Shown here piece after piece: positions 26,537-35,100 of a stretch of 64,000 nt of DNA (its first letter is position 1; each line of letters starts with the position of its first letter). The position numbers and the translations under genes are program-made. Location: the NCBI GenBank assembly GCA_900168235.1, contig FUZG01000003.1, positions 124,001 through 188,000 on the forward strand. Reading direction: 5' to 3'. This stretch comes from Lachnospiraceae bacterium. GTDB lineage: Bacteria > Bacillota > Clostridia > Lachnospirales > Lachnospiraceae. A model generated the notes under the pieces. It searched no databases. It was not told where the DNA came from and was given only the letters and a program-made list of their open reading frames with translations.

Positions 26537-28270
26537 TTAGTTCTTTGTAGCATGCATGAAGTACTTGTGGCCGAATACTGTTGAGAATACTCCGTCTACA
26601 TTTGCCTTCTGAACATAAAGGTCATTGTAGTAGTAAATCGGGATAACTGCCCATGTATCCATAAGCATATCCTCAGCCTGATGCATCATCTCTGCACGCT
26701 TAGCAAAGTCGTTTGATGTCTTGATGTCAGAGATCAGCTTATCGTACTCATCCCACTTCGGAGCTGCAGGGCTTGTGGATTTACCGAGCTGAGGATCATC
26801 GTTTCCGGAGTTGGAAGCGAACATCTCAAGCATGTTGATCGGGTCATCGAAGTCAGCGAGCCATCCCTCACGGGCGAATGTGTAGTTACCCTTCTTACGA
26901 TCCTCAAGGAATACGTTCCAGTCCTCTGTCTGGATTGTCATCTCGATACCAAGAGCAGCGAGATCCTGCTGGATGCACTCAGCAACGCCCTGGTGAAGAG
27001 TATTCTCGTTGATGATGTAAGGAAGTGTCAGAGCAGGTGAGATAGCGTATGTGCCGTCACCATTGTCTGTGAAGCTGTAGCCTGCACCCTCAAGAAGAGA
27101 CTTAGCTTTTTCAACGTCTGTAGACTCTGCATCGTAGTAAGAAATATCAGATGTCTTGAACTCACCGCCGTTACCATCGGACATTCCGAGCGGGATATAG
27201 GAATCAGCCGGAACCTGCTCGCAAAGACCAACAGTATCAACGATGTAACGACGATCGATAAGAAGAGCGATAGCATGACGGATATCAGCTGCCTGCTCAG
27301 GTGTCTTATCTGCGAAAAGATCAGAACCTACATTGAATGCAAGGTAATATGTACCAAGGTTATCAACAACGTGGAACTCAGGATTTTCCTTAAGAGCAGG
27401 AACTTCGTCGTTCGGAACTGTATCAGCGAAATCAAGGTCTCCGCTGTTGTATGCAGCATAGATAGCTGTATCATCAGCACTGAGCATGAAGTGAAGCTCA
27501 TCCATTGTTACGTTGTCAGCATCCCAGTAATTCGGGTTCTTTACATAAACCATGCTCTCATTATGCTTCCACTCTTTAAGAGTAAATGCACCGTTAGAAA
27601 CAAAACCTGCTTCCTGAGCCCATGCACCGGGATTTGTTCCATCCGGATCAGCTGCCTCGATAGAAGCCTGAGGAACCGGGAAGAATGTTGTGAATGCCAT
27701 AAGGGATGTGAAGTACGGGCAGGGAGCGTTGAGCTTTACAACAAGTGTGTAATCATCTGTTGCTTCAACATCCAGCTTGCCGTCATCCTTACGTGCAACT
27801 ACATCGAAAAGATAGCCGTAGTCAGCCGCTGTATTCTCGTCTGCTGCACGGTTCCAGCTGTATACGAAATCATTAGCTGTGAGATCAGAACCGTCGCTCC
27901 ACTTTGTCTCCTTAAGCTTTACTGTATATGTAAGACCGTCCTCGGAAACCTCCGGCATCTCTGCTGCTACTGCCGGAATGAGTTCCTGATCCTTACTATA
28001 AGTATAAAGACCGGAGAAAGAGTTCTCTGCAAGAGTACCGCCGTCGCTTGATGATGAAAGGATCGGATCAAGGTAATCCGGCTCACTTGCGAGGTTGATC
28101 GCGAGAACGTTTGATGCTGTGTTTGTCACAGATGCCTGTGCTGCAGTTGATGCAGCGTCAGCGCCTGCTTCTGTTGCTGCGTCTTTGCCGGCATTTCCTG
28201 ATCCGCCGCATGCTGTAAGGGCAAGGACCATAGAAGCTGCCAGAAGAACTGAAACTATCTTCTTTTTCAT
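26537..28270 (-). CDS. oppA: Oligopeptide ABC transporter substrate-binding lipoprotein
   Basis: 577 aa. Signal peptide with lipobox LTACGG (Cys about 23), a low-complexity Ala/Thr linker to ~45, then the SBP_bac_5 fold: NLASEPDYLDP, EVSEDGLTYTVKLKETKWSDGSDLTANDFVYSWNR and a C-terminal domain with GWLADFDDPINML. It captures short peptides outside the membrane and hands them to OppBC. The open frame extends 54 codons upstream into non-conserved sequence; the ATG at 28270 has AGGAGG 6 nt upstream and starts the signal peptide. It is the last gene of the operon, 53 nt after oppF; peptide length preference is unknown. Confidence 0.93.
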   Translation of the reverse strand: MKKKIVSVLLAASMVLALTACGGSGNAGKDAATEAGADAASTAAQASVTNTASNVLAINLASEPDYLDPILSSSSDGGTLAENSFSGLYTYSKDQELIPAVAAEMPEVSEDGLTYTVKLKETKWSDGSDLTANDFVYSWNRAADENTAADYGYLFDVVARKDDGKLDVEATDDYTLVVKLNAPCPYFTSLMAFTTFFPVPQASIEAADPDGTNPGAWAQEAGFVSNGAFTLKEWKHNESMVYVKNPNYWDADNVTMDELHFMLSADDTAIYAAYNSGDLDFADTVPNDEVPALKENPEFHVVDNLGTYYLAFNVGSDLFADKTPEQAADIRHAIALLIDRRYIVDTVGLCEQVPADSYIPLGMSDGNGGEFKTSDISYYDAESTDVEKAKSLLEGAGYSFTDNGDGTYAISPALTLPYIINENTLHQGVAECIQQDLAALGIEMTIQTEDWNVFLEDRKKGNYTFAREGWLADFDDPINMLEMFASNSGNDDPQLGKSTSPAAPKWDEYDKLISDIKTSNDFAKRAEMMHQAEDMLMDTWAVIPIYYYNDLYVQKANVDGVFSTVFGHKYFMHATKN

Positions 28271-28323
28271 AATTTTCCTCCTATTTTTGGGAATATTTAT
28301 GTCTACCCATTTCGGGTGAAACA

Positions 28324-29367
28324 TCACTTGTTCCAGCACGCTACCATGTGACCGTTTCCGCGGTCCTTGAGCGGCGGCATCGCTTCTGCACACTGCTTTG
28401 TCGCATATCGGCATCTGGTACGGAACGGGCATCCTGTGGGCATCCTGAGCGGACTCGGAACATCACCCTCAAGGATGATTCGCTTACTCTTTCTTGCTGT
28501 TTCCGGATCAGGGATCGGAACCGCTGAAAGAAGGCTTAAAGTATACGGATGGATCGGATTGTCATTAAGCTCATCTGCCTCTGCGACCTCCATCATATGA
28601 CCGAGATACATAACCGCGATACGGTCAGAAATATGATGAACTACCAGCAGGTCATGTGCGATAAAGAGATATGCAACCCCGAGCTTCTCCTGAAGCTCCT
28701 CAAACATGTTGATGACCTGTGCCTGGATAGACACGTCAAGAGCTGAAACTGCTTCATCACATACGATGAACTTCGGATCGACCGCAAGTGCTCTTGCGAT
28801 ACCGATTCTCTGTCTCTGTCCGCCGGAAAACTCATGAGCATAACGCATCGCATGCTCTGCGTTGAGTCCTACGAGTTCCATAAGTGACAGGATCTTGTCT
28901 CTTCTCTCTGCCTTTGACTTATAAAGATGATGAACATCAAGAGGCTCTCCGATGATATCTTCTACTGTCATTCTGGGATCCAGTGATGAATACGGATCCT
29001 GGAAAACCATCTGCATTTCCTTACGATAAGGAAGCATTTTTTTGTTTACTTTCTTACCGAGAACCGGTCTTCCGCTGGCATCGACGATAACTCGTCCATT
29101 TTCGTCGTACTGCTCACCGCTGTCGAAAAGTACCTCACCGTCAAAGGTGATCTTTCCCGCTGTGGGCTCGTAAAGACGGAGAAGTGTACGTCCGACTGTG
29201 GTCTTTCCGCATCCGGACTCACCTACGAGGCCAAGTGTCTCACCCGGCTTGATGGAAAATGAGATATCATCCACAGCCTTCAGGTATGTCTTGTTAAATC
29301 CATTCTGTATAGGAAAATACTGTTTTAAATGCTCTACTTTGAGCAGACTCTTTTCACTCTCGCTCAT
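28324..29367 (-). CDS. oppF: Oligopeptide ABC transporter ATP-binding protein OppF
   Basis: 347 aa. Walker A GESGCGKT, signature LSGGQRQR (here [10 protein letters not shown]), Walker [13 protein letters not shown] and the H-loop IAHDLLVV are all intact. The C-terminal oligopeptide-transporter domain has the Cys cluster [12 protein letters not shown] that binds an Fe-S cluster in related Opp/Dpp ATPases. A ~28-residue insert (about 75-105) between Walker A and Q-loop is longer than in E. coli OppF. The start overlaps the oppD stop by 4 nt. Confidence 0.93.
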   Translation of the reverse strand: MSESEKSLLKVEHLKQYFPIQNGFNKTYLKAVDDISFSIKPGETLGLVGESGCGKTTVGRTLLRLYEPTAGKITFDGEVLFDSGEQYDENGRVIVDASGRPVLGKKVNKKMLPYRKEMQMVFQDPYSSLDPRMTVEDIIGEPLDVHHLYKSKAERRDKILSLMELVGLNAEHAMRYAHEFSGGQRQRIGIARALAVDPKFIVCDEAVSALDVSIQAQVINMFEELQEKLGVAYLFIAHDLLVVHHISDRIAVMYLGHMMEVAEADELNDNPIHPYTLSLLSAVPIPDPETARKSKRIILEGDVPSPLRMPTGCPFRTRCRYATKQCAEAMPPLKDRGNGHMVACWNK

Positions 29368-30374
29368 GCTTTTGCGCCCTCCTTTGATTCATAGAGTGCC
29401 TTCACATTCATCCAGCAGCTGGCGAGATGTGAATCACTGATCCTAAGTTCTTCCGGTTTCTCTGTCAGACATATCTTCATGGCATCCTGACAGCGAGGGC
29501 AGAATGCACATCCTTCAGGCATGTTCAACAGGTTGATCGGAGTTCCTCCGATGGGAACCAGCTTCTCATTCATATTTGAAGTTGTAGGAATGGAACGCAG
29601 AAGTCCCTTTGTATAGGAGTGCGCCGGACGGTAGAAGATGTCATCAGCTACGCCTCTCTCACATACGCGTCCGCCGTACATTACCATGATCTCGTCACAC
29701 ATGCTCGCAATGACACCGAGATCATGTGTAACCATGATGATAGCCATTCCAAGCTTTTTCTGGAGATCCTGCATCAGTTCAAGGATCTGTGCCTGGATGG
29801 TAACATCAAGGGCAGTTGTCGGCTCATCCGCGATAAGGATGTCAGGCTCACAGCAAAGTGCCATAGCAATCATGACACGCTGTCTCATACCGCCGGAAAG
29901 TTCGTGAGGATACTGCTTGATACGGCTCTCAGGCTCGTTTACGCCTACAAGAGTCAGCATTTCTATAGCACGTGCCTCAGCTTCTTTCCTTGTCTTATTT
30001 GTATGGAGAAGCACCGCTTCTTCCAGCTGATAACCTACTGTAAATACAGGGTTAAGGCTTGTCATAGGATCCTGGAAGATAATGGAGATCTTTTCACCTC
30101 TGAATTTCTCCATCTTCTTCTCATTCCACTTTGTGATATCTTCACCCTTATACAGAACCTCACCGCCTGTGATCTTTCCTGCTGACGCAAGGATCTGCAT
30201 GATGGAATATGCTGTTACTGATTTTCCGGAGCCGGACTCACCTACGATACCGAGAGTCTTTCCTGCTTCCAGATTAAAAGAGATACCATTTACCGCTCTT
30301 ACTTCACCGTTATCTGTAAAGAAACTTGTATGAAGATCCTTCACCTGAAGGAGATAATTTTTTTCATCACTCAT
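29364..30374 (-). CDS. oppD: Oligopeptide ABC transporter ATP-binding protein OppD
   Basis: 336 aa. Walker [21 protein letters not shown], Walker [13 protein letters not shown] and MVTHDLGV. The C-terminal extension holds [12 protein letters not shown], the Cys motif of this subfamily. OppD and OppF form the ATPase pair that powers peptide import. It follows oppC by 69 nt and overlaps oppF by 4 nt. Confidence 0.93.
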   Translation of the reverse strand: MSDEKNYLLQVKDLHTSFFTDNGEVRAVNGISFNLEAGKTLGIVGESGSGKSVTAYSIMQILASAGKITGGEVLYKGEDITKWNEKKMEKFRGEKISIIFQDPMTSLNPVFTVGYQLEEAVLLHTNKTRKEAEARAIEMLTLVGVNEPESRIKQYPHELSGGMRQRVMIAMALCCEPDILIADEPTTALDVTIQAQILELMQDLQKKLGMAIIMVTHDLGVIASMCDEIMVMYGGRVCERGVADDIFYRPAHSYTKGLLRSIPTTSNMNEKLVPIGGTPINLLNMPEGCAFCPRCQDAMKICLTEKPEELRISDSHLASCWMNVKALYESKEGAKA

Positions 30375-30443
30375 AAGATTTGCACTTACCTTTCACGCCG
30401 CTTAAATGGGCATTTTTTTGTCGTAACTTTCACTGTCATGTTA

Positions 30444-31535
30444 TTAATTCAGCTTTGAATCAAATGCATCGCGGAGGCCGTCTCCGAGAAGGTTCAGTGC
30501 AAGAACGATAAGGCAGATAAGAACTGCCGGAACGATCAGTCGCATAGGATAGGACTGAAGTCCCTCACGTGCGGAGTTTGCGAGAGAACCAAGACTTGTA
30601 AGAGGTGCGGAAACACCGAGTCCAAGGAAGCTCAGGTAGCTCTCTGTAAAGATCGCACTCGGAACCTGAAGAGCTGTTGTAATGATGATTACAGACAGAC
30701 AGTTCGGAATGATGTGGCTCATAAGGATCTTCACATCGCTTGTTCCGATACAGCGTGCAGCAAGTACATATTCATTATTTTTGATAGAAAGGATCTGACC
30801 TCTGATAAGACGTGCCATACTTACCCAGTAAAGGAGTCCGAACACGAGGAACATAGAGATCATATTTGCACCGAGCTTAGCAAGCGGTGTGCCTGCGATA
30901 TAAGGTGTAAGTCTTTCATTTAGCACTACTGACAGCAGGATGATAAGAAGCATATCAGGAAGTGAATAAATGATATCCACTATTCTCATCATTACCAGAT
31001 CGACCGTACCGCCAAAGTAACCCGCGACCGAACCATAGATAAGACCGATGATAAGTACCATGATCGCAGCTACGATACCTACGGACAGAGATACTCTTGT
31101 TCCGTAAACGACACGGATAAAGTAGTCACGTCCGAGACTGTCTGTACCAAGGATATGCGGAAACAGCTTTTCTCCGCTCTTCTGCATATACTGTGTTTCA
31201 AGCTTTGAATATTCAAAAGGTGCCAGATTATTAGCACGCTTATCTCTCGTACCGTTTACTGTAACGATCTGTGAATAGCTGTAAGGGCACACCTTCGGGA
31301 TGATGATGATGCCTGCGATGATGAGGAAAAGTACGATGATACTTCCAACTGCCAGCGGATTCTTCATGAGGCGCTTCATACCATCCTTAAAAAATGTGGT
31401 TGACTCACCCATTACATCCTGCTGTTTTTTCTCATCATCTGTTGCCGCTCTAAAATCCTCTGCATTAAATTTTGAAAGATCCACCTGAGCAGAGAGCAGG
31501 TTCTTCTTCGGAAGATCTGATATATTATTCTGCAT
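30444..31535 (-). CDS. oppC: Oligopeptide ABC transporter permease OppC
   Basis: 363 aa. A ~65-residue cytoplasmic N-terminus, a first membrane segment (about 68-88), an outside region of ~75 residues, then the BPD_transp_1 permease domain with the EAA-type loop near RCIGTSDVKILMSHIIPN. The open frame runs 33 codons further upstream over the end of oppB; the ATG at 31535 with GAAGGAAA is the likely start. It forms the channel with OppB. Confidence 0.92.
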   Translation of the reverse strand: MQNNISDLPKKNLLSAQVDLSKFNAEDFRAATDDEKKQQDVMGESTTFFKDGMKRLMKNPLAVGSIIVLFLIIAGIIIIPKVCPYSYSQIVTVNGTRDKRANNLAPFEYSKLETQYMQKSGEKLFPHILGTDSLGRDYFIRVVYGTRVSLSVGIVAAIMVLIIGLIYGSVAGYFGGTVDLVMMRIVDIIYSLPDMLLIILLSVVLNERLTPYIAGTPLAKLGANMISMFLVFGLLYWVSMARLIRGQILSIKNNEYVLAARCIGTSDVKILMSHIIPNCLSVIIITTALQVPSAIFTESYLSFLGLGVSAPLTSLGSLANSAREGLQSYPMRLIVPAVLICLIVLALNLLGDGLRDAFDSKLN

Positions 31536-31572
31536 TTCAATTTCCTTCTCTGTGTATTGACTAATATCCGGT

Positions 31573-32484
31573 TTAGTTAAATGTGATCCTGGGGTCAACG
31601 AGCTTATATGCGATATCTGTAAGCAGATTTGCAATTACCATGAGGATCGCAAGGAACAGTGTTACAGCCATGATGGTCGTATAGTCACGGTTTGCGATAG
31701 ATGTTACAAACTCTGTACCGAGACCTCCGATCGTAAAAATATTCTCTACGACCATGGAACCTGTAAGAATATAAGCAACCATCGGGCCCACATATGTGAT
31801 CACCGGGATAAGTGCGTTTCTAAGCGCATGAAGGAAAATAACCTTCGGTGTTGAAACACCCTTTGCTCTAGCTGTTCTGATGTAGTCCTGGCCAAGTGCA
31901 TCCAGCATACTTGTCTTTGTAAGACGAGTTACATACGCCATAGGATAAAGGCTCAGTGCGATGATCGGCAAAATGTAATTCGGATTCTGTGAGCTCCACA
32001 CCGGAATGAGCTTAAGCTGTAAGCAGAACACCAGCAGCAGAAGCGTTGCCAGTACGAACGACGGCATTGCTGTAGCAAGCGTTGTAAAAAAGACGATCAG
32101 TCTGTCCGGCCACCTGTTTCTCGTAAGCGCTGCAAGCGAACCTAATATAAGACCTACGATAATAGCAAGGATCGCTGCCGTTCCGCCAAGCTTTGCCGAA
32201 ACTGAAAACTTCTGTGTAATATTTGTCCAAATGTCACGGCCTGTCTTCAGTGAAACACCCCAGTCGCCGTGAAGGATGTTTTTCATATAAAGCGCATACT
32301 GCACATGAACAGGTTTATCCAGGTTGTAACGTTCCTCAAGAACTGCCTGAGCCTGCGCACTTGTAGCTTTTTCTTTGTTGAAAGGACCTCCGGGGATCAG
32401 CTCCATTACAAAGAATGTGATGGCACTGACTATGAGGATTGATAAAATTGCGAGGACCACTCGCTTGATGATGTATTTAGCCAC
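31573..32484 (-). CDS. oppB: Oligopeptide ABC transporter permease OppB
   Basis: 303 aa. Six membrane segments; the N-terminal KYIIKRVVLAILSILIVS and the loop YIRTARAKGVSTPKVIFLHALRNA (EAA motif) are standard for OppB/DppB. The start codon is GTG behind TAGGAG. It is the first gene of the operon, downstream of a strong promoter and a structured leader, and is followed by oppC after 37 nt. Confidence 0.93.
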   Translation of the reverse strand: MAKYIIKRVVLAILSILIVSAITFFVMELIPGGPFNKEKATSAQAQAVLEERYNLDKPVHVQYALYMKNILHGDWGVSLKTGRDIWTNITQKFSVSAKLGGTAAILAIIVGLILGSLAALTRNRWPDRLIVFFTTLATAMPSFVLATLLLLVFCLQLKLIPVWSSQNPNYILPIIALSLYPMAYVTRLTKTSMLDALGQDYIRTARAKGVSTPKVIFLHALRNALIPVITYVGPMVAYILTGSMVVENIFTIGGLGTEFVTSIANRDYTTIMAVTLFLAILMVIANLLTDIAYKLVDPRITFN

Positions 32485-32564
32485 GATCTTTCTCCTATCC
32501 TGTATTTCAGCAGGTTATTGTATTATTAATGCAACGCTTTAATTTAATAAAGCTACAAAGTAAT

Positions 32565-32612
32565 AAAAAAGGCGATGCTGAACAGCCTTAAAAAGACATG
32601 CTCCATCGCACC
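32565..32612 (-). promoter_or_regulatory. Structured leader / possible attenuator of the opp operon
   Basis: Starting ~26 nt after the inferred transcription start, GGTGCGATG pairs with CATCGCC across a 26-nt loop and is followed by TTTTTT. That looks like a terminator inside the ~150-nt leader, with a small TGCA...TGCA hairpin before it. The 5' part (AGAGGTGCGA) recalls lysine riboswitches, but the element is far too short for one. It may control readthrough into oppB. Confidence 0.4.
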
Positions 32613-32644
32613 TCTTTTGCACTACAACCTGCACAATCGATCAT

Positions 32645-32672
32645 ATTTTATCATTAGCTGTATTTATGTCAA
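32645..32672 (-). promoter_or_regulatory. Promoter of the opp operon
   Basis: Perfect -35 TTGACA (32667-32672), 16-bp spacer and -10 TAAAAT preceded by an extended TGA. This is a strong vegetative-type promoter; transcription would start near 32638. Confidence 0.75.
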
Positions 32673-32732
32673 GATACAATAGTTCGCCCACGGCGGACAA
32701 TACCCTGTTCATTTTCCGTCTCTCGAATAAAA

Positions 32733-32750
32733 ATACATGTATACATGTAT
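32733..32750. repeat. 18-bp perfect palindrome between opp and a divergent small gene
   Basis: ATACATGTATACATGTAT reads the same on both strands and contains two TACATGTA units. It lies about 60 bp upstream of the opp -35. A second palindrome, TGCATATTTATGCA (32787-32800), follows. Either could be a regulator site; A/T-rich chance palindromes are possible. Nothing else is seen in 32673-32830. Confidence 0.4.
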
Positions 32751-32859
32751 AAATCAGATCAATTATACATTAAATATTATCAATCTTGCATATTTATGCA
32801 TGTATTTAAAAAAGTCCGTCATTTTTAACAAACTTTATGGAATAGTATGGGGAATGATC

Positions 32860-32865
32860 TATAAT
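32860..32865 (+). promoter_or_regulatory. Candidate -10 of the small plus-strand gene
   Basis: A perfect TATAAT lies 51 bp before the start codon, without a recognisable -35. Confidence 0.35.
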
Positions 32866-32915
32866 GTGATATATAAATAAAAGTCGAAACGGCTTTCGGC
32901 CGGGAGGTGTTGATC

Positions 32916-33092
32916 ATGTTCAGGTTCTGTGATGAAATCAGCCCCGAAGAGGCAAGGGAATACGGTCTTTCGGATCATGCACTGACAAACAGTCTTGATA
33001 TGCGCTCTCCTATCCTTCAGGAAGAGTTCATGAGAGAAAGCAGAAATGTGGATGAGCATGCAGGATATGTAAGAAAATCCATGATCCGCTGA
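32916..33092 (+). CDS. Small conserved-looking hypothetical protein (58 aa)
   Basis: The ATG follows GGGAGG with 8-nt spacing, the best ribosome-binding site a tiny ORF could have. The 58 residues are charged and soluble, with FRFCDEISPEEAREYGL at the start and no membrane segment. I do not recognise the family. It is divergent from opp and followed by a hairpin and a strong bidirectional terminator, so it is its own transcription unit. The frame can be extended three codons to a TTG, but that codon overlaps the ribosome-binding region. Confidence 0.55.
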   Translation: MFRFCDEISPEEAREYGLSDHALTNSLDMRSPILQEEFMRESRNVDEHAGYVRKSMIR

Positions 33093-33133
33093 GCCTCGCT
33101 GTAAAAAACCAAACATAAAAGACGCGAAGACAC

Positions 33134-33160
33134 CAGCGCTTATCCGTTAAGCGGCTGTTT
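33134..33160 (+). terminator. Possible terminator of the small plus-strand gene
   Basis: A bulged stem (CAGC-GCTTA with TAAGC-GGCTG) and TTTT follow about 40 bp after the stop codon. It is weaker than the next hairpin. Confidence 0.35.
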
Positions 33161-33181
33161 TCGCCGATCATAGAGAACAAG

Positions 33182-33224
33182 AAAAACTGCAGTGCCCGGG
33201 ATCATTCCCAACACTGCAGTTTTT
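33182..33224. terminator. Strong bidirectional terminator
   Basis: A perfect 13-bp stem (AAAAACTGCAGTG with its complement) has runs of T on both strands. It ends the small plus-strand gene and the aminopeptidase operon, whose last stop codon is 17 bp away. Confidence 0.85.
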
Positions 33225-33241
33225 ATATATTCATGATATCT

Positions 33242-35095
33242 TTAGATTCCGGCGTATTCCTTTACCCATGCGCGTTCGTCTTCTGTGAGATACGGATTAA
33301 TCGCGTTCACAACCTCTGTCTGATATGCGATATACTGTGACAGCTCTTTTTCACTCATGATGGAGCGGTCCATTCCACGGTCATCAATGGGAACCATAGT
33401 GATGTTCTCGAACTTCATGAACTGTCCGTCCTCTGTATGGACATCCTTCTGGACTATGAGCACATTCTCTGTTCTGATACCAAACTTTCCGGCTCTGTAA
33501 ACACCCGGCTCGTCGGTGACATCCATTCCTTCCTCGAGAACTGCTTCATCGGGAAGAGGCTTCCAGCGGATACCCTGAGGTCCCTCATGTACGTTCAGGA
33601 TATAGCCGACACCGTGTCCGGTTCCGCACTTATAATCAATACCCTCGTTCCACATCCTCTCGCGGGCAAGGATATCGAGATTTCGTCCTGTACATCCGTA
33701 AAGCCACTTTGCATTAAGGAGATTCAGCATGGAACATGCTGTGAGCGTAAACGCATGCTTTTCCTCATCAGTGATAGGTCCGAGTACGATAGTCCGTGTC
33801 ACATCAGTTGTTCCTCCGTTATACTGTCCGCCGGAGTCAACGAGGAGCATGTGCTCAGCTTTCAGCTCCACTGGATTTTCCTCCGAAGGCTCGTAGTGCA
33901 TCATGGCAGCATTTGCACCGTATGCACTTATGGTTCCAAAGGACAGATCACGGAACTCAGGTATCTCCCTGCGGTATTCCAGCAGGAGATCCGCTGCGTT
34001 CATTTCAGTAAACTTACCCTCTCCGATCCTGGTCACAAGAGTGTGGATAAACTTTGTAAGGGCAACACTGTCCTTTAAGTAGATCTTTCTCATATGAGCA
34101 AGCTCAGTCGCATTTTTCACAGCCTTCATCGCAGCCACAGGATTATGCGCCGGAAGGAGCTTTACTCTCTTCTTTAATATCTTGTAAAAAGTGTAATTCA
34201 CTTCCGACAGATCGACCATCACAGGATAAAGATCGTCTATAGGAAGATGGCTTCCTGTTACTACCTCACCATTCTCAGGAAGATATGCCACATTGCTTCC
34301 GAGACTTCCCTTCTTCAGGAATTTTTTTACATAATCGTAATCAGCAATGATGACCCCTGCCTTATCCATTTCAGAACGGAGTTTTTCTGTCGCAGCCTTT
34401 TTCTGTACAAAAAGCATGGCGCTCTTCTCTGTGATATAAGCGTAGCTCATAAGTACAGGATTACACTCTACATCATTTCCACGGATATTAAAGAGCCACA
34501 TGATATCATCAAGCTTACTCATAAAAAGAGCTGCCGCACCCTGTGTCTTTAATTCATGACGGACTCTCTCGAGTTTTTTAAGAGTGGTCTCTCCTGTAAG
34601 CTCAGGCGGAAGTACCTCCGCAGTACTCACGGGAAATTCCGGTCTTTCAAAGATCTTTTTTGACAGATCCTTCTTGTAGGAAAGGCGGAATCCGTTTTTC
34701 TTGGCAAGCTTCTTTAATTCTTTTCCAAAAGATGCCTTGACAGTTCTGCCGTCAAATCCCAGAACACTGCCTCTTCCAAGCTTTTCCGCAAGAAACTCTC
34801 TTACTGTCGGAACGCCTTCCTCACCCATTCTGTAAAGAGTGATCCCGCTGCCCTGAAGCTCCTGCTCTGCCTGAACAAAATATCTTCCGTCTGTCCAGAG
34901 TCCGGCTTCACCCTGCATTACAACAAGATCTCCGTTAGAACCGGTGAATCCGGAAAAATATTCTCTAACCTTGAAGTAGTCATTTACATATTCTGAATCG
35001 TGGAAATCCGCTGTATTAATGTAATACGCGCTGACTCCCTCTCGTCTCATCGCTTCTCTGAGTTTACTGAGGCGCTTCTCAATCTTTGTACCCAT
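33242..35095 (-). CDS. Aminopeptidase P family protein (Xaa-Pro aminopeptidase, M24B)
   Basis: 617 aa, the length of the large three-domain form. Two creatinase N-domains (about 1-310) precede the M24 catalytic domain (to ~540) with metal ligands in LLVDSGGQYNGGTTDVTRT, GTGHGVGYILNVHEGP and DEPGVYRAGKFGIRTEN, then a ~65-residue C-terminal domain. It removes N-terminal residues before proline from peptides in the cytoplasm, which suits a cell importing peptides by the Opp system next door, though it is transcribed with recG-DUF6311 rather than opp. The ATG is 5 nt after the DUF6311 stop. Confidence 0.92.
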   Translation of the reverse strand: MGTKIEKRLSKLREAMRREGVSAYYINTADFHDSEYVNDYFKVREYFSGFTGSNGDLVVMQGEAGLWTDGRYFVQAEQELQGSGITLYRMGEEGVPTVREFLAEKLGRGSVLGFDGRTVKASFGKELKKLAKKNGFRLSYKKDLSKKIFERPEFPVSTAEVLPPELTGETTLKKLERVRHELKTQGAAALFMSKLDDIMWLFNIRGNDVECNPVLMSYAYITEKSAMLFVQKKAATEKLRSEMDKAGVIIADYDYVKKFLKKGSLGSNVAYLPENGEVVTGSHLPIDDLYPVMVDLSEVNYTFYKILKKRVKLLPAHNPVAAMKAVKNATELAHMRKIYLKDSVALTKFIHTLVTRIGEGKFTEMNAADLLLEYRREIPEFRDLSFGTISAYGANAAMMHYEPSEENPVELKAEHMLLVDSGGQYNGGTTDVTRTIVLGPITDEEKHAFTLTACSMLNLLNAKWLYGCTGRNLDILARERMWNEGIDYKCGTGHGVGYILNVHEGPQGIRWKPLPDEAVLEEGMDVTDEPGVYRAGKFGIRTENVLIVQKDVHTEDGQFMKFENITMVPIDDRGMDRSIMSEKELSQYIAYQTEVVNAINPYLTEDERAWVKEYAGI

Positions 35096-35100
35096 TGATC

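Noticed and set aside
28271-28432. A 54-residue N-terminal extension of OppA
   Set aside because: The extension lies between oppF and a perfect Shine-Dalgarno site; the signal peptide starts at the ATG at 28270.
32565-32640. A lysine riboswitch before opp
   Set aside because: Only a short AGAGGTGCGA-like string matches; the five-helix body of ~170 nt is missing.
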